From NCBI GenBank assembly GCA_049609325.1, contig JBMYYK010000001.1, positions 1-64,000 of the forward strand: a stretch of 64,000 nt of DNA. Reading direction: 5' to 3'. The stretch comes from GCA-2733415 sp049609325. Lineage in GTDB: Bacteria > Bacteroidota > Bacteroidia > Flavobacteriales > Flavobacteriaceae. Position numbers and translations under genes: made by a program. Shown here one piece after another: positions 1-9,433 of the stretch. The notes below the pieces were generated by a model. The model ran no database searches. It was not told the DNA's origin and saw only the letters and a list, made by a program, of their open reading frames with translations. How positions within the stretch are numbered: position 1 is the first letter of the stretch; each line of letters begins with the position of its first letter.

Positions 1-2470
1 TCACATTATAGTCATCACAGATACTATACACTAAAGGCTCTGATGGTAACTCTGGGCTGTCTATAACTATTAATTCAACTGTCTCAACTGTATTGTAACA
101 TCCAGTTAACTGATTAGTCACACGAACATGTAATATTTGAGAGTATGAATTAATATTTTCATAAGGACTTGTTAATGGAGTTACTCCTAATTCTGCTTGA
201 TCAATTGTTTCAAAATATGTCACCACCAAATCTGGGTCACCGCCAGTTATTTGATCAGAGATATCTTCTAAATTAAAATAAAAATGCCCATCATTATCAT
301 CATCACAAAGAGGAAATGGAAAAGCGGTTAATGGATTTGAAGCTACAGGAATAGGATTAACAGATACTGTTACAACCGCATTAGTACTTGGGCAAGTTCC
401 TAAAGCAGGTTGTGTATAGGTGAAATCATAATCTCCTAACGGAAGACTACTAAAATTTACGTTATTAATATCGGAGGTGTCAACAGTAGTTACATGAGAC
501 CAGACTCCACCCCATTCTGCTGTAGGTCCTAATTCATTAAATAGACTATACAGAGTATCATCTCCTTCACAAATTATCAATGTATTTGAAACACCTGGTG
601 AAAAATACTCTGATATTGTCACTACCACAGTTGAATGCACTCGCGGGCAACTTGCGGAAATATCAAAATAATATTCAAATGTATAGACACCATGTGGTAC
701 GGTACTAAAATCTACTGCAGTAGGGTCTGTTAAATTCACATTTGACAGTACTGAGCTCACTTCTACCCAACTTCCTCCTGCATCTTCACCAGTAATAGCC
801 ATGGTTAAATCTTGTAATGCTATTTCTCCTTCACAAAAATCTATAGTTCCATCTTGCCCTGGGTCAGCTAAATTTGTTATTATAACAGTAATTACTGCAT
901 CAACCATTTGGCAATTTGCTGTTGCTGCAAATGTGTATGTAAATTCATATGTTCCATCAGCAACAGTACTAAAATCAACAGCAGTTGGATCTGTTAAATC
1001 TACTCCAGAAGTCATTGCTCCTGTTTCCGTCCAAACTCCTCCAGCATCGGCATACTCCCCTGTTGTAGGGTGTATTCCTAGACTATTAAATAAATCTTGT
1101 GAATTGGTTTCACCTTCACAAAATTCTATTGTAGCATCTTCCCCCGCATAAGCTATATTGTCTATAGTAACAGTAACAATTGCAGATGAATCAGAACAAC
1201 TGCCAATACCTGTAAGTGAATAGGTGAAATTATATACTCCATCAACTACTGCACTAAAATCAACAGCAGACGGATTGGTTAGATCAACATTAGTAGGATT
1301 AACAGGGTCATCAGACCAATTTCCTCCAACATCTGGAGTTCCATTTAAAGCAGCAAATAAATCTTGTAATGCTGGTTCTGTTTCACAGAAACCTAAAACA
1401 CCATCATTTCCTGCCAGTAATAATTCAGAAACTGTAACTGTAATTGTTGCGCTTACTGCAGGACAACCATCATTTGCTGGTATTGTATAAGTGTAATCAT
1501 ATACGCCATTAGCTAACCCGCTAAAATCTACAGCGGCAGGGTTTGTTAAATTCACACCAGATCCATTATCATCAGACCATACTCCAGTTCCGTTACCATC
1601 GTCATGAGGGCCTAACGCAGCATCTAAATCTAATAACGCGGTATTTAATTCACATATTTCTAGTGTAGAAGACACTCCAGGGTTATATACAGTTCCAAAT
1701 GTTACGTTGTTTACTAAAGTGTTATTACCAGAAGACGTTGTAACTGTTGCAATATATGCTCCTGAAACAATATCAACATTACCATCACCATCTAAATCTG
1801 TTGGCACTTGTAATATTGCTGAAGTTGCACCAGTAATTGGTACTTCTCCTGAACCGTCATCAAATGTCCAGCTATAAGTTGCATTTGCTTCGGTTACATC
1901 TATATCATATGTGTCATTTTCACATACATAAATATTGTCAACAATAGAACAATCAGTAGTACCATGCCCACCAACGTTAATATTTGTTTGGTTTAAATTA
2001 ATGAAACCCGAGGCGCCATCATAGTTTGTAATTAACAATATATAAATCTCGTCTTGTTGGGCATTAAATATCGTAAAGTCTTCAACAGCATTTACTGAAT
2101 AACTACACCCCACAGTGTTAGCTGCCGTTAAGTTATTACAGTAATCCGCTCCTTGTGTAAACGGTCCGTAACAAATAAAGTCAACATCTAAGCCAGTACC
2201 ATTAAAGTCTGATTGTGTGTTTTGCTCAATAGAAAACTCTAAATCACCGGTTTGTGCCACTTGTAAATAAAACCACGCTGGATTAGGTTGAGTAAATAAA
2301 CAGCCATAATCTGGGCCTGGCTCTGCATCTACACCACTTGATGTATTAGCAAAAACAAATCCACCTCCTGCGCAAGCAGGGTCAGCTTCTCCACAAACGG
2401 CTCCTTGTGCAAAAACGCTATTACACGCAAACACAAAAATAAAAACTAAGAATATTTTTTTTAGGATCAT
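1..2470 (-). CDS. Large secreted repeat protein, 5' part (C-terminus lies outside the window)
   Basis: The minus frame is open from an ATG at 2470 to the window edge, giving at least 823 residues. It starts with a signal peptide (MILKKIFLVFIFVFACNSVFAQ). An N-terminal region of about 200 residues follows; it is rich in Cys and aromatics and recalls the domains that open many flavobacterial surface proteins. Then come five related units of about 85-95 residues, and after them an Asp-rich stretch containing CDDDNDG. That CDD pattern is common in Bacteroidota proteins that end in a type IX secretion (gliding-motility type B) sorting domain, but such a C-terminus is not visible here. It begins 3 bp after the upstream small exported protein, so the two are probably co-transcribed. 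An extracellular adhesin or matrix role is inference. Confidence 0.8.
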   Translation of the reverse strand, partial: MILKKIFLVFIFVFACNSVFAQGAVCGEADPACAGGGFVFANTSSGVDAEPGPDYGCLFTQPNPAWFYLQVAQTGDLEFSIEQNTQSDFNGTGLDVDFICYGPFTQGADYCNNLTAANTVGCSYSVNAVEDFTIFNAQQDEIYILLITNYDGASGFINLNQTNINVGGHGTTDCSIVDNIYVCENDTYDIDVTEANATYSWTFDDGSGEVPITGATSAILQVPTDLDGDGNVDIVSGAYIATVTTSSGNNTLVNNVTFGTVYNPGVSSTLEICELNTALLDLDAALGPHDDGNGTGVWSDDNGSGVNLTNPAAVDFSGLANGVYDYTYTIPANDGCPAVSATITVTVSELLLAGNDGVLGFCETEPALQDLFAALNGTPDVGGNWSDDPVNPTNVDLTNPSAVDFSAVVDGVYNFTYSLTGIGSCSDSSAIVTVTIDNIAYAGEDATIEFCEGETNSQDLFNSLGIHPTTGEYADAGGVWTETGAMTSGVDLTDPTAVDFSTVADGTYEFTYTFAATANCQMVDAVITVIITNLADPGQDGTIDFCEGEIALQDLTMAITGEDAGGSWVEVSSVLSNVNLTDPTAVDFSTVPHGVYTFEYYFDISASCPRVHSTVVVTISEYFSPGVSNTLIICEGDDTLYSLFNELGPTAEWGGVWSHVTTVDTSDINNVNFSSLPLGDYDFTYTQPALGTCPSTNAVVTVSVNPIPVASNPLTAFPFPLCDDDNDGHFYFNLEDISDQITGGDPDLVVTYFETIDQAELGVTPLTSPYENINSYSQILHVRVTNQLTGCYNTVETVELIVIDSPELPSEPLVYSICDDYNV
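350..1670 (-). repeat. Five tandem protein repeats in the secreted protein
   Basis: Read on the minus strand, the coding sequence carries five diverged units. Each opens with a (I/F)CE motif followed by LxxL and closes with a stretch like VDLTDPTAVDFS, then GxYxFTYT, then a Cys and a run of V/T. The units begin near 1670, 1400, 1130, 840 and 580. They look like Ig-like or SprB-type beta-sandwich repeats. DNA identity between units is only moderate, so they are not freshly amplified. Confidence 0.75.
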
Positions 2471-2473
2471 ATT

Positions 2474-2794
2474 TTAACGCTTTAACGATTTAGTGATATC
2501 ATAGGTATATAACAATTTCTTATTATCATTATATACATTAACAGTATACGTTTTATCTGTATGAAATTCTTTTAAATCAATTTTTAATGCTTTTGTTACT
2601 ACATCTTTTAAAACCATTTGTTTCACAACAATATCATCACTTAAAAAATCAATCGTTAAGTTCGTTTTTTGTGTAAGTTCAGCTTTAAACAAAATAGTAT
2701 TCTTAAAGTTTTTAGGGCCAATTTCAATAGAGGTCTCTTGTGCAAATACAATTCCTGTGAAAAAAAATGCTAGTGTAAAAAGAATTTTGTTCAT
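2474..2794 (-). CDS. Small exported protein of unknown function
   Basis: This 106-residue protein starts with a clear signal peptide ending near FAQ (residues 1-19). The rest is a soluble domain with alternating hydrophobic residues, likely all-beta. It lacks Cys, membrane segments after the signal, and any motif I recognise. It lies directly upstream of the large secreted repeat protein, with a 3-bp gap, and is preceded by a good -7 box at 2831-2838. A function linked to surface display of its neighbour is a guess from the operon only. Confidence 0.6.
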   Translation of the reverse strand: MNKILFTLAFFFTGIVFAQETSIEIGPKNFKNTILFKAELTQKTNLTIDFLSDDIVVKQMVLKDVVTKALKIDLKEFHTDKTYTVNVYNDNKKLLYTYDITKSLKR

Positions 2795-2830
2795 AATTTT
2801 TTTTGGTTAATTTAACATGTGATTAACTAA

Positions 2831-2838
2831 CAAATATA
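2831..2838 (-). promoter_or_regulatory. Bacteroidota -7 box for the secreted-protein operon
   Basis: The minus strand reads TATATTTG, a full match to the Bacteroidota sigma-A -7 consensus TAnnTTTG, 37 bp upstream of the start at 2794. I see no convincing -33 element. Confidence 0.45.
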
Positions 2839-2959
2839 TATTTTATTATTAAAAATGATTATTTATCTATATGTTATTATCAAACGGTTATGAACAATAA
2901 TTACCCTACCTGTACTTAAATAAGTTTTTTAATTTATTTTTACAGCTTAATATTACTAA

Positions 2960-5131
2960 ATGGTATCAATTACAACAAAAACGTTACAAGATTTAGAATT
3001 TGAAACTGTTTTAACTCAGGTTGAATCCTATGCAACAACTGATTTGGGGAAACTTTCAGTTTCACAAATTCAACCCTATACAACTAAAGAAGAACTTCAT
3101 GAGGCGTTGTCGTTAACTAACGAGTATCTAGCATCATTTGAAAATGAAAACACCATTCCTGGACATTATTTTGACTCTATATCTGAAGAACTAAAATTGT
3201 TATCTGTTGAAAATTATTTCCTAGAGATTGATAGTTTTCGAAAATTAAAAACATTAGCTGAAGCTTCTAATGATTTGATTAAGTTTTTTGAAAATTTTAA
3301 AGAGTACTACCCTACTCATTTTGAGACATCTTCAAAAATAGAATATACAAAAATTATTCCTGACACCATCAATTCTGTAATCAATAGATTTGGAGAAGTC
3401 AAAGATGATGCTTCTATGGAGCTTGGTATAATTAGACGCCAATTAAAAGGTATTCAAGGCCGTATCAATCAAAGTTTTGTAGCTGCGTTATCACACTTCA
3501 ACAACTTAGGTTATTTAGATGATATTAAAGAAACTGTTATTGACAACAGACGCGTATTGGCTGTTACGGCAATGCATCGTAAAAAGGTTAAAGGCTCATT
3601 ACTTGGGAATTCAAAAACCGGAAGCATAGTATATATTGAACCTCAAGGGACATTACAACTTACGCGAGAGTTACAAGATTTGCAGTATAAAGAGCGTGAA
3701 GAAATTATAAAAATTTTAAAACAGTTAACAGTCTTTGTACAGGAATATCAACCTTTATTACAACTATACCAAGACTATTTAACTCTAATTGATGCCACTG
3801 CTGCAAAAGCCAACTATGCAAAGGCTCTCAATGCAATTTTACCCGAAATTGTTGAGCAACAACGAGAACTTTATATTAGAGATGCCTTACACCCACTGCT
3901 TTATATAACCAATAAAGCTTCTGGAAACACAACATATTCACAAACTATAGAGCTTGATATAAACAATAGAATTATTGTTATTTCCGGTCCAAATGCTGGG
4001 GGAAAAAGTATCACTCTTAAAACAATTGGGTTACTACAAGTCATGCTACAATCTGGGCTTTTAGTTCCTGTTCATGAACGCAGTAAAATGTGTTTGTTTG
4101 ACAGAATCTTAACTGATATTGGTGACAACCAATCAATTGAAAATCACCTATCTACCTATAGTTATCGACTGAAAAACATGAATAGATTTTTGAAAAAGTG
4201 TAATGATAAAACACTGTTTTTAATAGATGAGTTTGGAACAGGGTCTGACCCTGAATTGGGTGGAGCTTTGGCTGAGGCGTTTTTAGAAGTATTTTATGAG
4301 CGTGAAGCATTTGGGGTTATTACAACTCATTATGCCAATTTAAAAATTTTGGCTGATGAACTGCCTGAAATGACTAACGCCAACATGATGTTTGATAATA
4401 AAACATTAGAGCCTACATATCAATTAGCTTTAGGGCAACCTGGTAGTTCTTTCACTTTTGAAGTGGCGCAAAAAAATGGGATTCCATACAGTTTAATTAA
4501 TAAAGCTAAAAAGAAAGTAGAGCGCGGTAAAGTTAGATTTGATAAAACTATAGCTAAACTTCAAAAAGAACGTTCTAAATTAGAAAAAACTACAAAAACA
4601 CTATCATCAGAAGAATCAAAAAAGCGTCTTGAAACCGAGAAACTTGAAAAAGTAAATGCACGAATACAAGACAAACTTGAAAGTTACCAACAGTTGTATG
4701 ACTCCAATCAGAAAATCATTTCTTTAGGTGAACGTGTAGATAAATTAGCTGAGAGTTATTTTAATAACAGGCAAAAAAAGAAATTAATTACTGAGTTTCT
4801 AAAACTTGTTGAAATAGAAAACTCTAAACGAAAAAAACTAACAAAAAAGGAAAAGATTGCTAAAAAGAAAAAAACAGAAATTGTAAAGAAGGAAGTTGAT
4901 AAAAAGGTTGACGTCATAAGACAAAAGAAAATTGAGGAAAAGAAAAAAGCAGCGCTTCTACCTCCAAAACCCAAACATGTCTTAAAAGTTGGAGATAGAG
5001 TTCGTTTAATTGAAGGTAAAGCTGTTGGTGATTTAGAGAAGATTGAAAAGCACAAGGCTTTTGTTAATTATGGAATTTTTACTTCTGAATGTAAATTAGA
5101 ACAGCTTGAACTGGTACAGCGTAATAAATAA
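2960..5131 (+). CDS. MutS2-like DNA-binding ATPase lacking the Smr domain
   Basis: This 723-residue protein belongs to the MutS family, MutS2 branch. It has the MutS core and clamp helices, then the ATPase with Walker A GPNAGGKS (about residues 343-350), Walker B LFLIDEFGTGSDPE (about 420) and TTHYANLK. A long Lys/Glu-rich coiled coil (about 510-660) follows, and the protein ends in a short KOW-like beta segment (GDRVRLIEGK). Typical MutS2 proteins are near 780 residues and end in an Smr nuclease domain; here the stop comes right after the KOW-like part. Known MutS2 roles are suppression of homologous recombination and rescue of collided ribosomes. Its stop overlaps the next start (TAATG). 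Confidence 0.88.
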   Translation: MVSITTKTLQDLEFETVLTQVESYATTDLGKLSVSQIQPYTTKEELHEALSLTNEYLASFENENTIPGHYFDSISEELKLLSVENYFLEIDSFRKLKTLAEASNDLIKFFENFKEYYPTHFETSSKIEYTKIIPDTINSVINRFGEVKDDASMELGIIRRQLKGIQGRINQSFVAALSHFNNLGYLDDIKETVIDNRRVLAVTAMHRKKVKGSLLGNSKTGSIVYIEPQGTLQLTRELQDLQYKEREEIIKILKQLTVFVQEYQPLLQLYQDYLTLIDATAAKANYAKALNAILPEIVEQQRELYIRDALHPLLYITNKASGNTTYSQTIELDINNRIIVISGPNAGGKSITLKTIGLLQVMLQSGLLVPVHERSKMCLFDRILTDIGDNQSIENHLSTYSYRLKNMNRFLKKCNDKTLFLIDEFGTGSDPELGGALAEAFLEVFYEREAFGVITTHYANLKILADELPEMTNANMMFDNKTLEPTYQLALGQPGSSFTFEVAQKNGIPYSLINKAKKKVERGKVRFDKTIAKLQKERSKLEKTTKTLSSEESKKRLETEKLEKVNARIQDKLESYQQLYDSNQKIISLGERVDKLAESYFNNRQKKKLITEFLKLVEIENSKRKKLTKKEKIAKKKKTEIVKKEVDKKVDVIRQKKIEEKKKAALLPPKPKHVLKVGDRVRLIEGKAVGDLEKIEKHKAFVNYGIFTSECKLEQLELVQRNK

Positions 5132-5550
5132 TGGTCAATAAGATTCCACAGCATAAAAAAATCATTCTTTTTGATGGGGTGTGTAACTTATGTAATTCCT
5201 CAGTTAATTATGTGATAGATCATGATCATAACGATGAATTTCGGTTTCTTCCACTGCAATCTGAGTTAGGTAAAGAATTACAAAGCTATTTAGGCATCAC
5301 ATCAAATAGTTTGGACTCAATCATTTTGTATATTCCTAATGAGGCGTACTATGTTAAATCTTCTGCAGCATTAAAAATTATGAGTCGATTTAAAGGTGTA
5401 TGGAAATTAGCTTGGATATTCAACATAATACCTCAAAAGATAAGGGATTATGTTTATGATTTTGTTGCGCAGAATAGATACCAATGGTATGGCAAGCAAG
5501 ATAATTGTAGAATACCAACTCCCGAATTACAATCTAAGTTTTTATCATAA
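5131..5550 (+). CDS. DCC-family (DUF393) thiol-disulfide oxidoreductase-like protein
   Basis: This 139-residue protein carries the family signature DGVCNLC at residues 15-21, giving the Asp-Cys-Cys triad that names the DCC family, followed by a predicted thioredoxin-like fold. The substrate is unknown for the family. It is translationally coupled to the MutS2-like gene through a TAATG overlap. A strong hairpin follows immediately. Confidence 0.85.
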   Translation: MVNKIPQHKKIILFDGVCNLCNSSVNYVIDHDHNDEFRFLPLQSELGKELQSYLGITSNSLDSIILYIPNEAYYVKSSAALKIMSRFKGVWKLAWIFNIIPQKIRDYVYDFVAQNRYQWYGKQDNCRIPTPELQSKFLS

Positions 5551-5580
5551 AAAAAGGCCATCGTATATGATGGCCTTTTT
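5551..5580. terminator. Bidirectional intrinsic terminator
   Basis: A perfect 12-bp stem (AAAAAGGCCATC with its complement GATGGCCTTTTT) closes a 6-nt loop and has T runs on both strands. It lies between the convergent DCC and SPFH genes and probably serves both. Confidence 0.9.
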
Positions 5581-5600
5581 TGTTTAGATATGATTCTGTT

Positions 5601-6413
5601 TTATTGGTTACCTAAAATTATAGGCATTCCACTTTTCCCGCTACCAATAACAATCACTTTACTGTTTGGTGATTCTGAAAGTTTTAATGTCGCTTCAATT
5701 CCTTTTTCTTGCAAAATTTTATCCGTTAATGAGGCGCTTAAAATTTTGTTTGCTGCAGCTTTACCTTCAGCATCAATACGCTGACGTTGGGCTTCTTTTT
5801 GTGCTTTTTCAAGTCTGAACTCATACTCTAACGATTCTTGCTCTTGCTTTAATTTACGCTCAATAGCTTCTTTAATTTTTGGTGGTAAAGACACATCTTG
5901 TACCAATACTCTATTCACCTGAATGTATTGATCTTTAACTTCATTACGCACTTCTTCTAAAATTTCTTTTTGAATCACATCACGTTTACTTGAATACAAT
6001 TGCTCAGGTGTGTAACGTCCAACAACACTTCTAGCTGCAGCACTAATAGCTGGCCCTAAAATGCTTTGCACATAATCTTTTCCTTTTTCCTTATGCAATA
6101 AGCCTAACTTACTTTGCAATGGCTGAAACCATACCGTTCCATCTACATCTACCTCTAATCCGTTTACTGATAATACACTCATTTTATCAGATAATGATTG
6201 CTGACGCACTTTATAGATAATCATATCATTCCATGGTGCAACAATATGAAATCCTTCGCCGTAAGTTTGTTCAGTGTCAATACCACCAGAGAACCGTTTA
6301 AACATTACTCCTGCTTCACCACCATCAATGGTTACTGCGGTTTTTAGCAATAGGATTACACCTACTACTCCTAAAAAAATTATTGGCAATCCTAATTTTG
6401 GTAATTTATCCAT
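5601..6413 (-). CDS. Prohibitin/SPFH-domain membrane protein
   Basis: The 270-residue protein has one N-terminal membrane segment (about residues 8-27). An SPFH/Band 7 domain follows, and then an Ala/Glu/Lys/Gln-rich helix (about 190-225) typical of prohibitins. SPFH proteins form membrane-bound oligomeric rings that organise lipids or membrane proteases; the exact role here is not visible. It is the last gene of a tight operon with the VWA protein (15-bp gap) and fabG. Confidence 0.85.
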   Translation of the reverse strand: MDKLPKLGLPIIFLGVVGVILLLKTAVTIDGGEAGVMFKRFSGGIDTEQTYGEGFHIVAPWNDMIIYKVRQQSLSDKMSVLSVNGLEVDVDGTVWFQPLQSKLGLLHKEKGKDYVQSILGPAISAAARSVVGRYTPEQLYSSKRDVIQKEILEEVRNEVKDQYIQVNRVLVQDVSLPPKIKEAIERKLKQEQESLEYEFRLEKAQKEAQRQRIDAEGKAAANKILSASLTDKILQEKGIEATLKLSESPNSKVIVIGSGKSGMPIILGNQ

Positions 6414-6428
6414 ATATGTAATTTAAAT

Positions 6429-8456
6429 TTATAATAATCCGTTATACTTTCTAATTAACCATTCAAAAGTAAGCAATCCTAATAACACCAATAACAAATA
6501 TTTCCAGTTTATTAGTAACGACTGCCGCTTAACACTCTTTTCAATAGGTTTAAACTGTTCATCGGTCATTAAATCAGCTATTAACTGATTTACATTTTCC
6601 AAAGTATATAATTTCTGTTTTTTATTAGTAGCTATTTGCGATAGTTTTGTTACATCCGGATTTATGTGTTGTGCTTCAATATCAAAATTCTTTATTAAAA
6701 ACTGCCCTTTAGTAGTTATTGAAGTTCCTTTTACAGATACCAAAAATGTATACTCTCCTGCCGGTAAATGATTTAATTTTAGTTGATACCCTTGTTTAAT
6801 ATTTGTGAGATTATAAGTATACTGCTGTTTTGTTGTTTGATTGATAAGTTCACAACTTAACGTTGCATTAGGGTCTGTTACATAGTTTTTATCTACATAT
6901 TGGGCTACAATCTTTGCTTCTCCTAAAGTAAACTCATCTACAACATCTACCGTTAAGCGTTTCTTAGCTGTAGTTGATGATAAATATTGAATTATCTTCC
7001 CTATAAACGCATCAAATTTTTCAAACGACTGTGAATTCAAATAGCTGTGCTTTCGCCATTTCCAGATACCCTCACCCAAGAATAGCGCTTCTCGTTTAGT
7101 AGTGTCCTCAAAAAATGCAAGTAACGGTTGATTGGTTTGAATGCCTTTAATCCTTTGAAACAACAGTGTATTTGTGTTATCAAACTGTTCAAATTCTCCA
7201 TACAAATCGTTTAATGGCGGTAAAGAGTTTATTTGAATATCATCATATAAAAATGCAGTGAAATTCGTATTGGTTTCCCCGGTAAACTCTTGTGTTTCCC
7301 CATTAGTAAAACGCTTGTAATTGGTTTTGTGTTTATTTAAAAACGTCCAATCTGTATGCAAACCTGAAATAATCATATGGTTCATTTCCGAAGAAGTGAT
7401 TGTATTTAAAACAGGTTTAAATTTAATAGTAGGCTGATACAAAATTACCAATTGGTAATTGCTATAAGTAATATCATTTGAAGGATGTTTTAATGTCACC
7501 TTTCGCTGATCATGTGACTCAATAGCGTTTTTTAGTGCTCCAATATCAGGATGTGTAATATCAGAAATCAATAACACATTTGTACGTTCGTCAACAACTT
7601 CTATAGAAAAATGCCGTTGGTTGTTAGATGTGTTTTCTTCATTTGAAAGTGCAGAAATTTCGGCTCTATATTTTTGCTTACCTATATGTTTAGCAGGTAA
7701 GTTAAACGTGATGACTTGAGAGGTTTGATCTTTAGAAAAACTCACCTGTTTTGAATATACTTTTACGCTGTTATTAAAAATGTTAAGTGACTGATTTACT
7801 GTGTTTTTACCTGTATAATTTAAAGTGGTTTCTACAGGAAACTCATTGTTTAAAAATGTGTATGTATTCAGTTGAATATCTGAAATTTTCAGATCTGATT
7901 TTAAAATTGTATCACCTACAACCACCGGATAAATTGGTTGATTATAGGTTAGTGATTTTAATTCATAATCACGTCCTAATGTTTGATTTCCGTCAGTAAC
8001 AATAACAGTTGGCGCACGCTCATTATTGTACACTTCTTTTAAACTTGAAAAAACGTCTGATAAATTAGTATGTGATTCTTTAAAGCTTAAAGAATCATCT
8101 AATACGGACACCTTGTTACCAAAGGTTAAATATTCTACAGAAAATTTATGCGACAGATTTGATTGTCTAAAAGTTTCTAAAAAAGCATTGACTTTACTCT
8201 TTTGTTTCAAATGTAAAATTGATGATGAATTGTCTAGCGCTACGACAAGTTTAGGTTTTTCATGCTGAATTGAAGTATGCTCAATTTTTGGATTTAGTAA
8301 CAGCACACCTAAAACAAATAAACTCATAAAACGCAATAGCGCTAAAACAACTTTCAGTTTAAAAGTGGTTTTAGCGCTATTAAAATATTGATAAATTGCA
8401 ATTCCTAGAGCAGCAATTGCAATTATTATCAGGTATAAGATATTTTCAGTTGACAT
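6429..8456 (-). CDS. Membrane-anchored VWA-domain protein
   Basis: This 675-residue protein has two N-terminal membrane helices (about 5-25 and 37-56) and one near the C-terminus (about 650-668). A von Willebrand A domain starts near residue 70 with the MIDAS motif DNSSS and later TDGNQT. The layout matches BatA/BatB-like or CARDB-containing membrane VWA proteins common in Bacteroidota. The large middle part is probably a beta-rich periplasmic region. It lies 2 bp after fabG. Function unknown. Confidence 0.75.
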   Translation of the reverse strand: MSTENILYLIIIAIAALGIAIYQYFNSAKTTFKLKVVLALLRFMSLFVLGVLLLNPKIEHTSIQHEKPKLVVALDNSSSILHLKQKSKVNAFLETFRQSNLSHKFSVEYLTFGNKVSVLDDSLSFKESHTNLSDVFSSLKEVYNNERAPTVIVTDGNQTLGRDYELKSLTYNQPIYPVVVGDTILKSDLKISDIQLNTYTFLNNEFPVETTLNYTGKNTVNQSLNIFNNSVKVYSKQVSFSKDQTSQVITFNLPAKHIGKQKYRAEISALSNEENTSNNQRHFSIEVVDERTNVLLISDITHPDIGALKNAIESHDQRKVTLKHPSNDITYSNYQLVILYQPTIKFKPVLNTITSSEMNHMIISGLHTDWTFLNKHKTNYKRFTNGETQEFTGETNTNFTAFLYDDIQINSLPPLNDLYGEFEQFDNTNTLLFQRIKGIQTNQPLLAFFEDTTKREALFLGEGIWKWRKHSYLNSQSFEKFDAFIGKIIQYLSSTTAKKRLTVDVVDEFTLGEAKIVAQYVDKNYVTDPNATLSCELINQTTKQQYTYNLTNIKQGYQLKLNHLPAGEYTFLVSVKGTSITTKGQFLIKNFDIEAQHINPDVTKLSQIATNKKQKLYTLENVNQLIADLMTDEQFKPIEKSVKRQSLLINWKYLLLVLLGLLTFEWLIRKYNGLL

Positions 8457-8458
8457 TA

Positions 8459-9205
8459 TTAAGTCAACATTCCTCCATCAACATTTAACACCTGTCCAGT
8501 AACGTACGCACTCATATCACTTGCTAGAAACACACATACATTAGCAACATCTTTTGGTGACCCTCCGCGTTTTAAAGGAATAGCATCTCTCCATCCTTGC
8601 ACAGCATCTGGATTTAGTTTTTCTGTCATTTCTGTTTCAATAAATCCTGGAGCAATTGCATTACAACGAATATTACGTGATCCCAGCTCTAATGCTACAG
8701 ATTTTGTAAAACCAATAATCCCAGCTTTTGAAGCGGCATAGTTTGTTTGTCCGGCATTTCCTTTTACTCCAACAACAGAACTCATATTAATTATTGAACC
8801 GCTACGTTGTTTTAACATAGTACGCTGAACGGCTTTAGTCATGTTAAAAACCGACTTCAAGTTAACTTCAATAACTTTATCAAAATCTTCTTCTGAAATA
8901 CGCATTAATAAATTGTCTTTAGTAATTCCTGCATTATTAATTAACACATCAATACTATCAAATTCTTTAGTAATATCAGCAATTAAATCCTGCGCGTCTT
9001 GAAAATTTGCGGCATTAGATTTATAAGCTTTTGCGTTTACTCCTAATTCTTTTAATTCTTGTTCTAACTCTAAAGCTGGTGCTTCAGAAGAGCTGTAAGT
9101 AAATGCAACATTTGCGCCGTTTTTAGCAAATGTTCTGGCAATTTCATTTCCAATACCTCTACTCGCTCCAGTAACTATAACTGTTTTACCATTTAAAAGT
9201 TTCAT
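8459..9205 (-). CDS. fabG: 3-oxoacyl-[acyl-carrier-protein] reductase
   Basis: This is a 248-residue short-chain dehydrogenase. The NADPH motif TGASRGIG is at residues 12-19, NNAG at 90-93, and the catalytic residues are Ser142/143, Tyr156 and Lys160 in YAASK. The C-terminus VTGQVLNVDGG is typical of FabG, which reduces 3-oxoacyl-ACP in fatty acid elongation. It is the first gene of the fabG-VWA-SPFH operon and has a full -7 box upstream. Confidence 0.93.
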   Translation of the reverse strand: MKLLNGKTVIVTGASRGIGNEIARTFAKNGANVAFTYSSSEAPALELEQELKELGVNAKAYKSNAANFQDAQDLIADITKEFDSIDVLINNAGITKDNLLMRISEEDFDKVIEVNLKSVFNMTKAVQRTMLKQRSGSIINMSSVVGVKGNAGQTNYAASKAGIIGFTKSVALELGSRNIRCNAIAPGFIETEMTEKLNPDAVQGWRDAIPLKRGGSPKDVANVCVFLASDMSAYVTGQVLNVDGGMLT

Positions 9206-9248
9206 ATACTAATTTTGTATCGTTGAATTATTTTGTCATAATTTTTAT

Positions 9249-9256
9249 CAAATATA
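9249..9256 (-). promoter_or_regulatory. -7 box of the fabG operon
   Basis: The minus strand reads TATATTTG (consensus TAnnTTTG), 44 bp upstream of the fabG start. Confidence 0.45.
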
Positions 9257-9368
9257 TAGTATTCATTATAATTTTTCACTTCTATATGAATAATATTCTC
9301 AATACAAAATTTATCAACCTTGGTTAACTACATAAAAAGACAGTTTCACTACATAAGCTACATTTTAC

Positions 9369-9399
9369 TTGTTCAAAAAAATAGTAATAATTATATTCG
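9369..9399 (+). promoter_or_regulatory. Promoter of the VTT/DedA-like gene
   Basis: A TTG at 9369-9371 and TATATTCG at 9392-9399 (one mismatch to TAnnTTTG) are spaced about 20 bp, as in Bacteroidota -33/-7 promoters. It places the RNA start near 9406, downstream of the longest in-frame start (9320), and so supports the ATG at 9434. The rest of the 228-bp gap before 9434 shows no gene. Confidence 0.4.
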
Positions 9400-9433
9400 C
9401 TATCCTCGTAATAATAACCAATACTATTATAAC

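Noticed and set aside
801..1490. Plus-strand open frames (116 and 88 codons)
   Set aside because: They are antisense to the tandem repeats of the secreted protein, and their residues mirror its repeat codons.
350..1670. Regular repeats considered as a CRISPR array
   Set aside because: The period is about 270 bp, the units are diverged and in frame, and they encode protein domains.
2474..2794. Small exported protein as a type IX secretion sorting domain protein
   Set aside because: It has a signal peptide and beta-like pattern, but I cannot find the conserved sorting motif.
4756..5055. Minus-strand open frame of 99 codons, rich in Phe and Ser
   Set aside because: It is the shadow of the Lys/Glu-rich coiled coil of the MutS2-like gene.
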